DNA of 64,000 nt, from positions 56,926,771 to 56,990,770 of the forward strand of contig CM060198.1 in assembly GCA_030549335.1 (NCBI GenBank). The letters are read 5' to 3'. The notes beneath the pieces were generated by a model, which saw only the letters and a program-made list of their open reading frames with translations, ran no database searches and was not told where the DNA came from. Made by a program: the position numbers and the translations under genes. The stretch's first letter is position 1. Each line of letters begins with the position of its first letter. The stretch comes from Pontederia crassipes (lineage: Eukaryota > Streptophyta > Magnoliopsida > Commelinales > Pontederiaceae). Positions 1 through 13,862 of this stretch are shown here, one piece after another.

Positions 1-1240
1 AAAAAAATTGTTATAAAATCATATATAATATGTTCACATAAATAAAAATAATGCAATTATATGTCCAAAAGGAATAAATTTGGGGATAAAATAATATATA
101 AGAATTTGCAAATGTAACAAGTCAAAAAAAGAAGAAATAAAGAAAAATTTGCGTGGCAATTTTTTCATATCTTTAGTTCTAAAAATAAATCCAAACAATT
201 GATGTCGGAATTTTCGTAGTATTTTAGATAAAATTTAAGGTTAAAGCAATATTATTTTCAATGCTTCATTATCTAATTGTGAACAAAATTAATTGAGAAA
301 TCTTCCTGTAGATCCCAGTTCAGGAAGGCATTTTGAACATCTAATTGGAATAGAAGCTAAAAAATCAAATACGGGAGATGTTCAATTATTATGAATTAGT
401 TATATTTAAATACATAAAAAAGTTAGCATTAGTTATTATGCTGAAATTACTAAGTACTAGAGCTTTAAATTAGCGAGGGGCTGAACCGGCAGGGTCGTTG
501 AGTCGACCTTAAATATTATGGTAGGGTCCTACATCGATTTTTCGTGTCTAAACATAATATATATGAACTTATTGTATAAATTATCTTGTGATGCTTACTT
601 TAGTCCATTCTGTTAATTTTTCATTTTTTTATATTTAAAAAGACTTTATGCCCTTCCATCATCTCTTTAAAGGTTTAAAAATAAAATAATATATAATATA
701 TAATATATAATATAAATATTCAATAATATTTAATAAAAGAGTGGGGCTTTTATTAATAATATTAAATATTAATTTATTTTTTAAAAATATAAAAGACTCA
801 ATTTTGGAAAAGACGTTTTGGTCATGGAAAAGTTAATAAAATTAGACAAATGAATTCAAGTGCGATATAATTTAAGGACGTTCTACGACAAGTTTATATA
901 TTAAGTATAGATGTGAAAAATCGCTAGCTATAATTTAGAGGAGATTTAAGGTTTTTTATAAAAAAAGTTTATCCCGTCCGAACACCGGATTAGCCGGGTG
1001 CTAATAACTTTGGACGCTGATGGATCTCCACAAAAAAAAAAACATTAGTTAACAAAACATATGTTTTCCCTAGATAAAATTGTTTTTTTTTCCTTTTTGA
1101 AGATGAATACTTATCTGAGTATGTTCAAGTTTCATACATAGAACTAAATACAATTTTATTTTTGCAATTACGTAGGAATGCCAGTGGAAAGGATCATAGA
1201 AAATTATGAGAATTCCTTCGTAAATTCAGGAGCAAAATGA
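1..1240. other. AT-rich intergenic DNA, nothing recognised
   Basis: Strongly AT-rich with short A/T runs and stops in every frame. I see no coding exon, RNA gene or clear transposon end here. It may be partly the interior of the CACTA-like element whose right terminus lies at 1481, because no second terminus of that element is visible to the left. Confidence 0.6.
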
Positions 1241-1481
1241 CTCTTCTAAAAAAAAAACTTTTTCGATCGAACCGGTGGAAATATTAAAATAGCTTTCCGA
1301 CAGCTGAAACCGTATGCGATGGTCACAAAACGGTTGGTACTTGTGAGGGTTTGAACCGCGGAAAATTTTTTCGTTTTAACTTTCGAAGGATAGCCAGAAC
1401 CGTCGAAAAAAACGTCGAAACTTGCGAGGGATAACGAGCCGTCAGAAATTTCCGTCGCAAAAACTCATTTTTGTTGTAGTG
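1241..1481 (-). mobile_element. Terminal fragment of a CACTA (En/Spm-like) DNA transposon
   Basis: Read on the minus strand, the segment starts at 1481 with CACTACAACAAAAATGAG, the classic CACTA terminal inverted repeat of plants. It continues with several subterminal copies of short CGACGG / GTCGAAA-type motifs (about 1260-1460), which in this superfamily bind the transposase. The three bases after the end (ttc, 1482-1484) would be the target duplication. The opposite terminus is not in the window, so the element is either truncated or extends off the left edge. No transposase coding is visible. The left limit given is only where the motif-rich part fades out. Confidence 0.55.
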
Positions 1482-1545
1482 TTCCCTGCAACTCTTCCTC
1501 ATCCTCCCAAGCAACTTGAACATTGCAAACTCTTCAAAGACATAT

Positions 1546-3847
1546 TGTAACGTCCCCAAAATCCGACTCCAGTATAGTTGCCGAACTCTGGACGACGTCT
1601 CTTCGACTTGACCTAATTTCATAAAATTTTGTAGCGGAAACATAATATAATGAACTTAAAATAATAATATCATAAACAACGGAAGACGTCATGGATAAAT
1701 CAAACAAACCTAAGATAATATGCTGGCCCACGGGCCTAATAGACTCTAACGTATACTCAACAAAAGGATTCTTATAACATAATAAATTCAAGTAAAATAC
1801 ATAACTCCATAAGACCCATAAGCCATACATAAATAACTCTTACAAGAGTTCATCATAGTGACATAATATAAATAAAATAATTTGGGCCGTAGCCGACTCG
1901 CCCATGTGCAATGTTTTCATCAAGAGGCTCTCACCGCTGAACCTAAGTCTCATCCATACCTGCACGGATCCATAGAGTGCAGAAGATTTCTCCCGTTAGA
2001 GTATGTTGAGGCTCATGCATGCTATCACCTTATAACCTAATCTCTACATGTCATGGCATATACATATCATCATCATGGAACATAAATCATATGCATGCTA
2101 TGAGCTACTTATGCATACTACATGGCATGTGAGCATATCATCATGATAAGATAAGATAACATGTAACATCATAATATTTAAGTCACGCATATCATAACTT
2201 ATCATTATGCTAATGCATATCGTGATCTTATCTTACTTTATTTTATCATCTTTCGTCATGTCATGATATGATGTGACAAGTGGACATTTACATTGCATTC
2301 TCATAGGTGCATACTTCATCATACTTCTTTAACATCTTTACTTTATGTCCCAAGTCATTCATCATTTATCTTTTTATCTTTCATCTTTACATAGATACTT
2401 TCTTATCTTGTTGATTGGGAAGATCATGTTAAATTCGTGGAAGAATGGCTAGCTAGGTCATAATTGAGTTCGTGGGAGGCCAATAGAGATGCCACACTTA
2501 AGGGTGGAACTCGCCTCTTGATTCCACGTAGACCCAATAGAGACGTCACACTCAAGGGTCGACCATTATGATCCTTTCGAATGATCGAAATAGGACTTCG
2601 GTTCGTCCGCTAATCACATAATGTAACACTCTTCTAAATCGGACGACCGCTGGAATAACGGTCGATCATTATAGATCTTTCGGATGTCCGAAATGAGCTT
2701 CGGATCGTCCGCTAATCACATAATGTAACTACTACTCGAATCGGACGACCGCTGAGATATCGGTCGACCGATACTTGATTTTCGGATGACCGAAACAATG
2801 TGCTCGGACGTCCGCTAATCACAGAATATTTCAACTCCATTTATCGGACGACCATTGGCATATCGGTCGACCGATTCATGACTTTCGGACGATCGAATCA
2901 AGGCGTTTGGACGTCCGCTAATCACAGAATGTGTCTGTTCCTTCAGAATGGTTGATCGATACGGAATCGGTCGCCCGTTCTAGGACGGCAGACATCCGAT
3001 TTTACATGTTTTCTTTCTAAATCTTACATACATTAACATCTTGAACACATATTGACTTCCATCTATCATATGAGACACTTCTTAACATTCTAATCATGAA
3101 ACATAAAGATGTTTTCACATAAAGCATCCAACATGCTAATCACACTTATAAATGTACATAAGCTTTACAATATTTCATAATGAGCTAATACAACCACATT
3201 AGACATTATACATATAAACATGATTAGCAATAGAACATTGAGAATTGATAATACATAAAGCACATGAGATTCTAAACATGATTAGCAATGGGATAGTAAC
3301 TAAGAATTATTAAATGGACCTCTTTCTAATCCTTCACTTTAAGATTAAGGAGTTTGCTCTTATGTCCTAATCCATACATGAAAACATCATTAGAGTGAGA
3401 TAGGAAGATTTAGATCCCTTCAAACATACTTTGATTAGCAATATCCTAAGTTCTTAATCTTCTTTTTCTTTTTCTAGCTCCAAGGATTCTAATGGGGCTG
3501 CCATGATGATTAAGAGAGAAAATAATGAACTAACTTCATGCTAATCACTAAGTGGAGAGAGAAACATGTGCTTACTGTAGCAAAAATGAGTTTCTTCTTG
3601 CTGCTAACCGAATGGAGCTTAGAGGGAGAGAAAATGATTTGAGGGCGGATTACTGTAGCTGCTACAGTGGGGGTTGGTGTTACTTTCGGCTGGTAGCAAA
3701 TGGGGTAGGTGGGATTAGGTCATTAGTTTATTAGGTGAAAGCACATGTGGTTTTGGACTTAGTGCGCGCGTGGGCTTGGGCCTTGTGCGGCCGAACTTGT
3801 TCTTCCTTTTTTTTTATTTTTTCATATTTTTCGTTGAGAATGTTACA
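1546..3847 (-). repeat. Probable solo LTR, Ty3/gypsy chromovirus-related
   Basis: The segment begins TGTAACGTCCCCAAAATCCG and ends TGTTACA, giving TG..CA ends. The start closely matches the LTR edge of the full chromovirus copy at 9457-19036. No gag, pol or primer-binding site adjoins it, so a solo LTR left by LTR-LTR recombination is the simplest reading. Flanks (catat / catgc) match in only three of five positions, so a target duplication is not proved. It contains a 102-bp tandem array rich in palindromes. Its right end lies about 260 bp past the stop codon of the first MATE gene and may affect that gene's 3' processing (inference). Confidence 0.5.
2550..2945. repeat. About 102-bp tandem repeat array rich in palindromes (inside solo LTR)
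   Basis: The motif atcggacgaccgctgg recurs at about 2638, 2740 and 2843 (period 102-103 bp), with a partial unit before the first. Each unit carries palindromes of the type CGGTCGACCG, TTCGG-N-CCGAA and CGGACGTCCG and the conserved segment cgctaatcacagaat. CpG-rich palindromic arrays of this type recur in the LTRs of the full element at 9.5-19 kb. Confidence 0.75.
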
Positions 3848-4109
3848 CATGCTCCCAGTAATTGATCTAATGCTAATAATAAAGGAGTCCATTGCTGACT
3901 CTTGGTCTGAATTGCATAATTCAGCAAAACAGGACTCGTTCCATTTCCTTTTCAGCACTCAGATTCTGATCCTAATTTTTCTTATGGATCGTTTATTCGC
4001 CGAACTGGGTGAGGAATCAGGAACCCAGCTTATGCAACAAGAATAAATAAGAAAACTGCCTTTACAGGATAATTCTCAGTTGATCAGAACTTAAATCAGA
4101 AAATGACCA

Positions 4110-7100
4110 TTAGATATCAACAATGGCAAGGGGGGCACCTTCTCCTGTGCCATGTCCCAAACGTTCAGCTGCTTTATCCACCTGCATGAGGCAACAAGAG
4201 AAGTGTAAATTGTACAGTGGTCAGTAGATTGCCACTAGAATGCTTTAGTTCACGCCTCACCTCCTTGTCCCAGTTTGTCCTAGCAGTTATTATTATAAGG
4301 ATCAGAGTTTGAATGAATACTCCTATAATCAAGCCCCACCATATCCCCTGAGTGTAATAAACCAAATTCAGATTAGCAAACACAGCTTAATGGTTAATGC
4401 ACAACAGCAAGTGAACTGGAAACTTACGGCTGCTCCTAAACTTGTTTTGAATCCGAGAACACATCCAATGGGAAACCCAATGAAGTAATAAGCCCCTACA
4501 TTAACACAGGCAACTACGGCCTGCCATCCACTTCCAATAGCAACCCCTGAAAAGGTTCATGTAATATTGATCAATGCTCTCTTTCTGCTCTTAATCTGAA
4601 CATCTTTCTTTCATAAAGGCAACAGAATTAAAAGAACTTGTGAACATGACAAAACTAGGAACCTGAAAGGATCGGTTGAATGCCATTTAAGAATATAGAG
4701 ATGGTTAGCAAAGGTGCTAAATCAGAGACTGTATGTATAACCACAGAACTGCTGGTGTAGAGCTTGCTCAGGGGAACCCGGAGTAGAAAGACTAGTATGC
4801 TTAGTACAACACTCATGACCAAGCTCGTCGCAACCACAACAAGCACCGCGAGCTTTGCGACCCTCGGGTGAGCAGCTCCGAGCTCATTGCCAATCCGGAC
4901 ACTGGTTGATCAGGTGCAAGAAAAAGCAGATCGCCAAATTTGTGGTAATTAGCACAGATCACCCTGTTATTTTTGCTGACCTATGGGCATCCACTTTTTT
5001 CTGTGATGCCATTAGCTACAATATGTGTACTAACCTGGCTGCATTGCTCAATCCAAACATGAGCATGAATTCCCAACTCCAGTAATTGACACTGAACACA
5101 GATTGTAAGACAATTTGGTGAGTAACTGAAATATGCAGAGACTTGATTCTGTCAGAAAGTGTAGATGCTCAAAGTGATAATCATATGAAAGATGGTGTTA
5201 GTCTGCAACAATATGGCACAAACTTTTGCTGTCTTATAATTAAGAGCAGAAAGATGCATTCTACTGCAATCATAAATAAAGCCAAGTAATAAGAGGACAA
5301 GGCCTGCAAAGCATGATTATTACCATATGGTAACGGCGTCAAGGGCTATTTCTGGATTTTTTAAGTAGCCTGTTAAGAGGACAAGGCCTGCAAAGTACCA
5401 GATCTCCAACCTGCAAGTTGTTGATACGTGATGAGGATATATATATATATATATATATATACACGTACATACATATATATATATCGTAGGTGAAACATTG
5501 CGTAACACTTATCCAATGGTCGAGATGAAATTTTCAAATCCTAATCTTTCATCCGATCAAGAGCGTCACCCCCCCCCCCCTCTATCTCTATATATATATA
5601 CATATATATACTGTGTTTATTTGCAGAATAAAGAGTAGAACAATCTTTTGTTCTGCCAAACAACATATGTGACAAACTTTTAAAATTCTCGTGACCCGGC
5701 CATTTGAAATTCTTGTCGAACACAAGATCGTTTCTTTTTTTACTTCTGCTTTAGGTCTTTTCAGCCACATCTTTTGATTTTTTTTTCTTTCATCTATTCT
5801 TTTTATTATTTTGTAATGTAAGTATATATAATTTAGTTATTTATTAATACATTATTAGTCATCTTATAAAATAAAGTATTAAATGTAATTAATTAAAAAG
5901 TATAAAATATTTAGTTCTAATAATTCACAAATATTTTATAATTAAAATGTTCAATTATTTTTATAAAAAAATATATTATATTTGGATATTAAGATTTACG
6001 TAAACTATAGTATTAATACCATTGAAAATATTCAATCAAATAAATAAAAATAATATTAATAATATAACGATTTATGAAAATTATAATATTAATAATATAT
6101 TTTTATTTACTATAATTTTATACATTGTAAAATAATAAATTATATTCTTAGTTCCTACTTTTTATTCAAACACCTACTAAAACTTATCTATCAAGTCAAT
6201 TTTTTTTAAATCCTCATCATTACATTTTTTTTATTCAAACACCAATTAGAACTTTTCTATCTCATAGATTAGTTATCAAAGACTAATTTTTTTCTCAAAA
6301 TCGCCGTGCTAAACACACCCATATGTCAGATGAAACATTGCATGAGACTTACGCCAACATAACAGCTGATGCAACCGTTAGCTTAAGATAGGGCCAGAGG
6401 CCTTCAAATGCCTTGATGGAAAGACCAGTCCACGTATCCTTACAGGAAGGGCTGTAGATGATATAGAGCCATGTCGCCAGCGTAAGAACGCACCAGGTAA
6501 AGCTCAGGGTGAGGGAGGCTCCGAGGAGGCCGAGCTTGAAGACGACCAGAGCCAGCCAGGAGAGAAGGATGTGAAATAGCAGCATGGCCACGGACATGTA
6601 GGCCATGGGGTTGATAATGTTCTGAGCTTGCAGGAACCTCTGCATGGGGCAGTAGAAGGCGGAGGCTATCAGCTGCGGGAGCAAGCCACGCGCGTAGGTT
6701 TGGCCGACGGCTGCAATGGTGGCCGCCTGGCCGATCGCGCGAAGTAACGCTCCCGAGTACCAGTAGAGGAAGCTGAGGAGGATGGCGACGACGAGTTGGA
6801 GTATGAATGCTCGTTGGCAGACGACGCCCATGGCTCCGTACTTCTTGGCTCCATATGCTTGGCCGCACAAAGTTTGAACAGCCGTCGCCATGCCAATCTG
6901 ATGGAGATACTGATCATAAAGCTGCCTGTCATCGTAAAGAATACAGGTGCACAGTCAGAGGTCGCACGTGCGTACCATGATCCCGCAGGTGAGTACTTGA
7001 AGTCCGACGTTGATTATGGCGGTGCCGGCGAGCTCGAGGGTGCCGAGATGGCCGACGAACATCTGGGTGACGAGGTTGAACATGAAGTTGCACAGCTGCA

Positions 7101-7266
7101 CGACGATGGAGGCCCACGACAGCCGCCACAGGTTCCTCGACTCCCATGCGGCCAGGCGGGCCATCACGTTGCATGGTACCGGCTCCCACTGCAGAAGCTC
7201 CTCCGACACGCCGGACGCGGCGGCATCGTAGAGGAGCGCACCCTGCAACTCGGCGATCTCCCCCAT
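4110..7266 (-). CDS. MATE efflux transporter (DETOXIFICATION family, DTX40-like), copy 1
   Basis: MATE carriers export organic compounds from the cytosol across plasma or vacuolar membranes using an H+ or Na+ gradient; the substrate here is unknown. Eight exons join in frame with GT..AG junctions: 6976-7266, 6353-6897, 5324-5410, 5035-5091, 4663-4901, 4428-4546, 4261-4347, 4110-4181, giving 498 codons plus stop, normal for the family. Visible family motifs are CGQAYGAK early in exon 2, the VASAVML..EIWY segment across exons 2/3, and [17 protein letters not shown] in exon 5; many hydrophobic segments fit 12 membrane helices. The start is MGEIAEL at 7266. Exon lengths equal those of the paralogue at 20196-22482. 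Intron 2 (5411-6352) has grown by microsatellites and a MITE-like insert. A 136-bp CT tract begins 120 bp upstream of the ATG. No disabling change is seen. Confidence 0.88.
5289..5395. repeat. Short direct duplication spanning exon 3 of MATE copy 1
   Basis: The 21-base string aagaggacaaggcctgcaaa(g) occurs in intron 3 at about 5290 and again inside exon 3 at about 5375. It is absent from the corresponding intron of the paralogue, so it is a local copy of coding sequence placed just downstream of the exon. It does not alter the reading frame. Confidence 0.6.
5427..5620. repeat. TA/CATA microsatellites and a C-run in MATE1 intron 2
   Basis: Runs of (TA)n and (ACATA)n at 5436-5485 and 5590-5612 flank a run of more than 10 C at about 5570. 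These are simple-sequence tracts without gene content. Confidence 0.85.
5700..6325. mobile_element. MITE-like AT-rich insert in MATE1 intron 2
   Basis: The right half (about 6150-6322) shares a recognisable block with the elements at 35731-36304 and 40490-41095: tactttttattcaaacacc, then aactt-tctatc, then a terminus ending in gctaaacacaccc. The reverse complement of that terminus reads GGGTGTGTTTAGC, the usual look of hAT-type MITE ends. The left edge is poorly defined. The paralogue's intron 2 lacks this insert and is only about 80 bp long. Confidence 0.5.
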
Positions 7267-7384
7267 ATCTTGTTCTGCTCTCGGGAGCTTCGACGGCGCA
7301 ACTCGCCAATTGGCTAACGTCTATTATATTATGGCTAAAAGGAAGGCAGTCTGCATCAGTAGCTTAGTTTCAGTCACAAATCTG

Positions 7385-9456
<2,072 letters not shown>

Positions 9457-10089
9457 TCTAACGCCCCAAAATCCGCCCTCCCGTCACGTTGGCAGTCAGA
9501 CTGACCAAGGGAGCGCTACACTGCCTACGATTACTTTGACTTTGACTTGACTTTGACCGATCAACATACCCACGTGGCAATAAAAATGATATAGAATCAA
9601 TGAATAAGAAGAGATTTGCGAAAGAATATCATTTGGGAAATCAAAAGGTGTCACATTTAAGGAATAGTTCAAAAGAAAGGGGAATGCTAATAAAGCAAAT
9701 AGTTCAAGCAAATAATTACATAAGCATGGTTAAAAGTGGAAATTCATATGTCTTTGGAATACAAGATCAAAATAATTATTAAAGAAATAACAGAGCGAAA
9801 AGCTATAATGTCTTGTAAGTCATGTGCTGCTATCCTCGAGCTCTGCATCTTCCACAACCTCCCTAAGCAGGATTATCACCTGCAAAATCTAAAAGCAGGG
9901 GTATGGAATGCCCGTGAGCTAACGCCCAATACACGTAGAGTCATATACGATGAAATGATAATTTGGTGAAATCTATACTGATAGATGATAATTAATAATC
10001 AGTTACTTTATTCACTAGTTCTAATATCTTAATCTCTACAGGCTGTGGGCATATATAGTTCAGTACTTTATTCTTTACCTTAACAATAC

Positions 10090-10180
10090 CTGATACACTA
10101 CCATACTCTATTATTCATTATCCTACTCTGTTATCCATTACCATACTCTGTTATTCATTATCATACTTTGTTATGCTCTG
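10090..10180. repeat. 20-bp minisatellite in left LTR (4 copies)
   Basis: The unit ccatactctgttattcatta is repeated four times with small changes. The right LTR has five copies at about 17884-17983, a difference of exactly one unit. Confidence 0.8.
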
Positions 10181-10876
10181 TGTGAGACTACATCTTTTAT
10201 ATTACTATAAGGTCCTTGATGTTCGTTAGCATATGTGAGCTCGACTTTAATTAATTAGGAAGCTAGAGGTGTCTTTATACACTATGTTGTCAAGGTGCCC
10301 ATGAAAGAGAAGGTGTATGCTCAGACATACCCTTTTCGAAATACAGGTGGGAGAGAACCTGCACTCCAGGAACAGTGATCGTTGCGGAGCTGTAGGTTCA
10401 CTGTCTTCTCAACTGAGCTACATGTTCCTTTGGCATGAAATAATATAATTCATATATGCCCCCGTGGGGGAAGAGTGCGTCAACACGTCACCCTTATTCG
10501 GAGCACATATGGGAGAGGGCCTGTGGTCTAAGAGCAGTGGTAGTTAATACCAGTAGGTACACTGTCTCCTCAGTCCAGCTACCTGCCCCTTCACTATACA
10601 ATACTCTGATCTGTACTCTGAATAATACATAGCTATCACATTCTTTTATTTTTACTTTACTTATCTTCTTTAACATGGATAGGGTCTGAAATCAATATTC
10701 AAAGAAGGGGGTAAAGTTTAGCCCCCTTCCTGTAGGAAAGGTCCGTTACACTTCTTACAATGTGGGACAAGGCCTTAAGCGGGCCAGTCGAGTTTTGGGC
10801 CGAGTTATGGTGATTCTGGCCACTCAAGGGTATTTTAGTCATTTTCATTAAGGTCTGAAATTACTTCTGTAAAAGG

Positions 10877-11168
10877 ACCGGTCGACCGTTATTGTGACCG
10901 GTCGACCGATATTATTGGATCGGTCGACCGATCGAGATTCGTCTATCCTTTCTCCTTGCGCTGAACCGATCGACTGTTCTCTATGAACCAGTCGGTCGGT
11001 TGCTGCGCATTTGAAGGTCGCGGAATCGGTCGACCGGCTCTCAGAGATCGGTCGACCAATGTGCACAAATGGCTTTGATAGTCTCTGCCGGATCGATCGA
11101 CCGATTAAAGGATATCGGTCGACCGACCTTACGGTCGTACTAGTCTTTAAACAGATCGGTCGACCATT
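10877..11168. repeat. Array of GGTCGACC-type palindromes in left LTR
   Basis: About ten copies of NCGGTCGACCGN or one-base variants lie 20-50 bp apart (near 10877, 10900, 10920, 10967, 10986, 11025, 11048, 11091, 11116, 11156). In the right LTR the array is partly decayed by C-to-T/G-to-A changes, has one extra 22-bp unit near 18715 and has lost one copy near 18940. Function is unknown; palindromic CpG sites suggest protein binding or methylation targets. Confidence 0.8.
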
Positions 11169-11875
11169 CGCTCAGAACCAGTCGAAGGATTTCAGCGGGC
11201 AGAACAGAGCGCCGACCTTCTTCTTTGATTCCGGCCGACCTCCGGTCATCGAATTCTGACGAGCCCAATATGAAAAATGTTGCTAACGGTATCTAGATCA
11301 TAATGGAATCGAAACGTGCGACTAGTGATATACATTTCTTTGTCTAAGGGATTTTAGATCTACGGTACCTCTTTTGGTCGAATTTCGATCACCGACGTCA
11401 CTGTCGTCATTCCGATCGATCGCCGAATGTTCTCGGCCGGCTAGGGTGCGCGCCTAGTCCTCGCGAAGGTGTCGAGAGAGGTCTGGTGCATACTGGTCAT
11501 CTCGTTCGTGCTCGAATCGCTCGTCCACTAATTCGTTCGTTTGCCGCTGGTTCGTCGGTCACTCGTCGGGTGCCGTTCGCTGGAGACAGAAAGCAGGGGG
11601 AGAGAGGACCTTGAAGGGAGTGGAAAACGTACGAGGGGAGTTCATTTCACTCCCCTTATACTCCTTCCCCTCTCTCTATAGAGAGAGTCATGGGGGAGTG
11701 GGGGTTGAGGGAAAGAGGGGAGAGAGAATCGGTCAGGTGATCGATTCTCTCGTCTGATATTATTTTTTTTTTAATTTCATTTTTTTCTTTTGAATTTTAA
11801 ATAGTGGACAAGCCGGTCATTATATTACTACCCCTTAAAAAGAAATTTGTCCTTGAATTTGGAAGAAAATCAAGG

Positions 11876-13179
11876 CTTACCGAATAGTCTAGGAAATTTC
11901 TCTCGCATCTCTGACTCTAATTCTCACGTGACATCTTTGCCTTGATGGTGCTTCCACGCCACCTTGACCAACATCATCGTCTTCTTTCTTTATTGGGCCT
12001 CTTGGTACTCTAATATCTCTGTGGGCTACTCCTCGTACGTTAAATCCTCCTTGAGGTTCAGCTCCTCAATTTGGATGACGTTGGCGTAGTCATGCTTGTA
12101 TATTCGAAGCAATGAGATGTGAAAAAACATTATGCACTCTGGCGTATGTCGGGGGTAATGCCAACCTGCATGCTGAGTCACCAATCATATCTAAAATTTC
12201 AAAAGGACCCACATACCTTGGGCTCAATTTTCCTTTTTTGCTAAATCTCATTATGTCTTTGGTTGGTGAAACTTTGAGTAAGACTTGTTCACCGGCCTTG
12301 AATGTGTGCCCTCATCTTTTTTTGTCGGCGTAGGCCTTCTGTCGGTTTTGAGCACACTTCATCCTTTTCTTTATCAGTTCAATTTGATCAGTGTATTTTT
12401 GTGTCTGCTTGCGGAGCTCAGTGCTCAGTAGCTTTCTTTCGTCGACTTCACCCAGCATGCCGGGGAATGACATGGTCTGCGTACAGAGCTTCAAACGGGG
12501 ACATCTCTATGCTTGCATGGTAACTATTATTCTATGAAAACTCGATAAGAGATAGATGGTTGTCCCAATTACCATGTCAGTCAAAGGCACATGCTCAAAG
12601 CATGTCTTTTAATGTTTGGATAGTCCGTTCTGATTGTTCGTCTATTTGTGGATGAAATTTTGTACTATATCGCAGTCTGATGCCGAAAGCATTCTATAAA
12701 ATTTTCCAAAACCTGACGGTAAACCTTGGATCTTTGTCGGACACAATGACTGAAGGGATTCCATGGAGTCTGACGATCTCCTGCATACAGATCCATTAAG
12801 CTATCCAACGATTGCTTTACCCTAGTGGGTAAGAAGTGGGCCGACTTAGTGAGTTGTTCTACTATACCCAAATAGCATCATGTCCCTTCTGTGTTCGAGG
12901 GAGACCTGTGATGAAATCCATGACGATTCCTCCTATTTTCACTGGGGAATCCCGAGGCTTTTCAGGGTGCCTTGTGGTTTTTTGTACTCTACTTTTACTT
13001 GTTGGCAGACTATGCACCTGGACATGTACTCTGTTATTTCTCTTTTCATGTCAGGCCACCAGAAGCTTCTCTGTGCATCATTGTACATCTTTGTACTCCC
13101 AGGATGAATCGCGAACTCGGACTTGTGGCATTCATCCAAAACTTCTCGTCGTAGTGCTGAGTTGTCCGATACCCATAAT
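11876..13179 (-). pseudogene. Integrase and chromodomain remnant of the chromovirus
   Basis: On the minus strand, 12939-13139 encodes the HHCC zinc-binding part of integrase (HPGSTKMY, then FWWPDMK, then CIVCQQVK). 12665-12871 holds a damaged catalytic-core fragment (QLTKSAHFLP) in another frame, so a shift separates them. 12312-12494 carries the C-terminal RQKAYADKKR segment. At about 11876-11990 a chromodomain-like stretch (VKVAWKHHQGKDVT, stop, ELESEMREKFPRLF) contains a TGA where Trp is usual, and another stop lies just upstream. Integrase inserts the cDNA copy, and the chromodomain directs insertion to chromatin marks in this clade. This copy cannot make either protein. Confidence 0.85.
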
Positions 13180-13862
13180 CAGTCGCGGTACCGAATGCCA
13201 CCATCTGATGAGACCTTGAAGTCGTTTCTTTCTAGACTCGTCTTGATCATCATGCTCTGGTAGTCAGAGTCCTCAACTTGTGCCGCAATGATCCTTCCAA
13301 CAAGGCCGAGTTCGATTCGATGCATCATCATGAACGAATCGTTAGGTGTTACCTGCGATACCCATTTAAAAAGTTCTTCCATCATCTCATATTGTCGGAG
13401 ATGCATGAAGGCCACTAAGCCTTTCCACTTCCGACTAAGGGCATCAGCTACTGAGTTCGCCTTCCCTAGATGATAGTTGATGACGAACTCGTAGTCTTTC
13501 AATAATTTCATCCATCGTCTCTAACGCATGTTCAGATCTCTCTGTGTGAACACATATTTTAAACTCTTATGGTCTGTATATACTATGAATTGTTCCCCGT
13601 ACAGATAGTGTCGCCAGAGCTTGAGAGCAAAAACTATAGGTGCTAGCTCGAGGTCATGTGTAGAGTAGTTGATCTCATGTTTCTTCAGCTATCTAGATGC
13701 ATAGGCTACCACATTTTTGTATTGCATTAAGACGCATCCCAGTCATGTGCTACTAGCATCACTGTAAATGACATACCCACCACTACCTAATGGCAATGTG
13801 AGTATAGGTGCGGACGTCAACCGTTTCTTTAGCTCCTGAAAGCTTTCTTCGCACTTTGTGGA
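13180..13862 (-). pseudogene. RNase H remnant of the chromovirus
   Basis: The minus-strand frame reads a VVAYASR, stop, [15 protein letters not shown] segment, then [20 protein letters not shown], a second stop, and the closing motif NYHLGKANSVADALSRK typical of the gypsy RNase H end. RNase H removes the RNA strand during reverse transcription. At least two nonsense codons (near 13690 and 13520) disable it. It continues directly from the RT frame. Confidence 0.85.

Larger units (their letters stand above)
9457..11824 (-). repeat. Left LTR (3' LTR of the minus-strand chromovirus)
   Basis: Begins TCTAACGCCCCAAAATCCG (the terminal TG has mutated to TC) and ends GCCGGTCATTATA, matching the right LTR, which ends GTCATTACA. 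At 2368 bp it is the longer, more complete LTR. It holds a four-copy 20-bp minisatellite (about 10090-10180), two tRNA-like modules (10331-10430, 10491-10590), a palindromic GGTCGACC array (10877-11168) and a unique CpG-rich stretch (11173-11780) missing from the right LTR. Confidence 0.9.

Noticed and set aside
2550-2945. CRISPR-like array of regular repeats
   Set aside because: Repeats and intervening sequence both repeat, the unit is about 102 bp, and the setting is a plant LTR; it is a tandem repeat.
6796-7317. 173-codon plus-strand frame over MATE copy 1 exon 1
   Set aside because: Reverse-strand shadow of the MATE exons; it spans intron sequence and has no motif.
9600-9969. Short plus-strand frames shared by both LTRs
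   Set aside because: Lie inside the LTR on the non-coding strand and are broken differently in the two LTRs.
10331-10590. Genuine tRNA genes
   Set aside because: Box-like motifs are present but no cloverleaf could be read and the B boxes are imperfect; kept only as tRNA-like modules.
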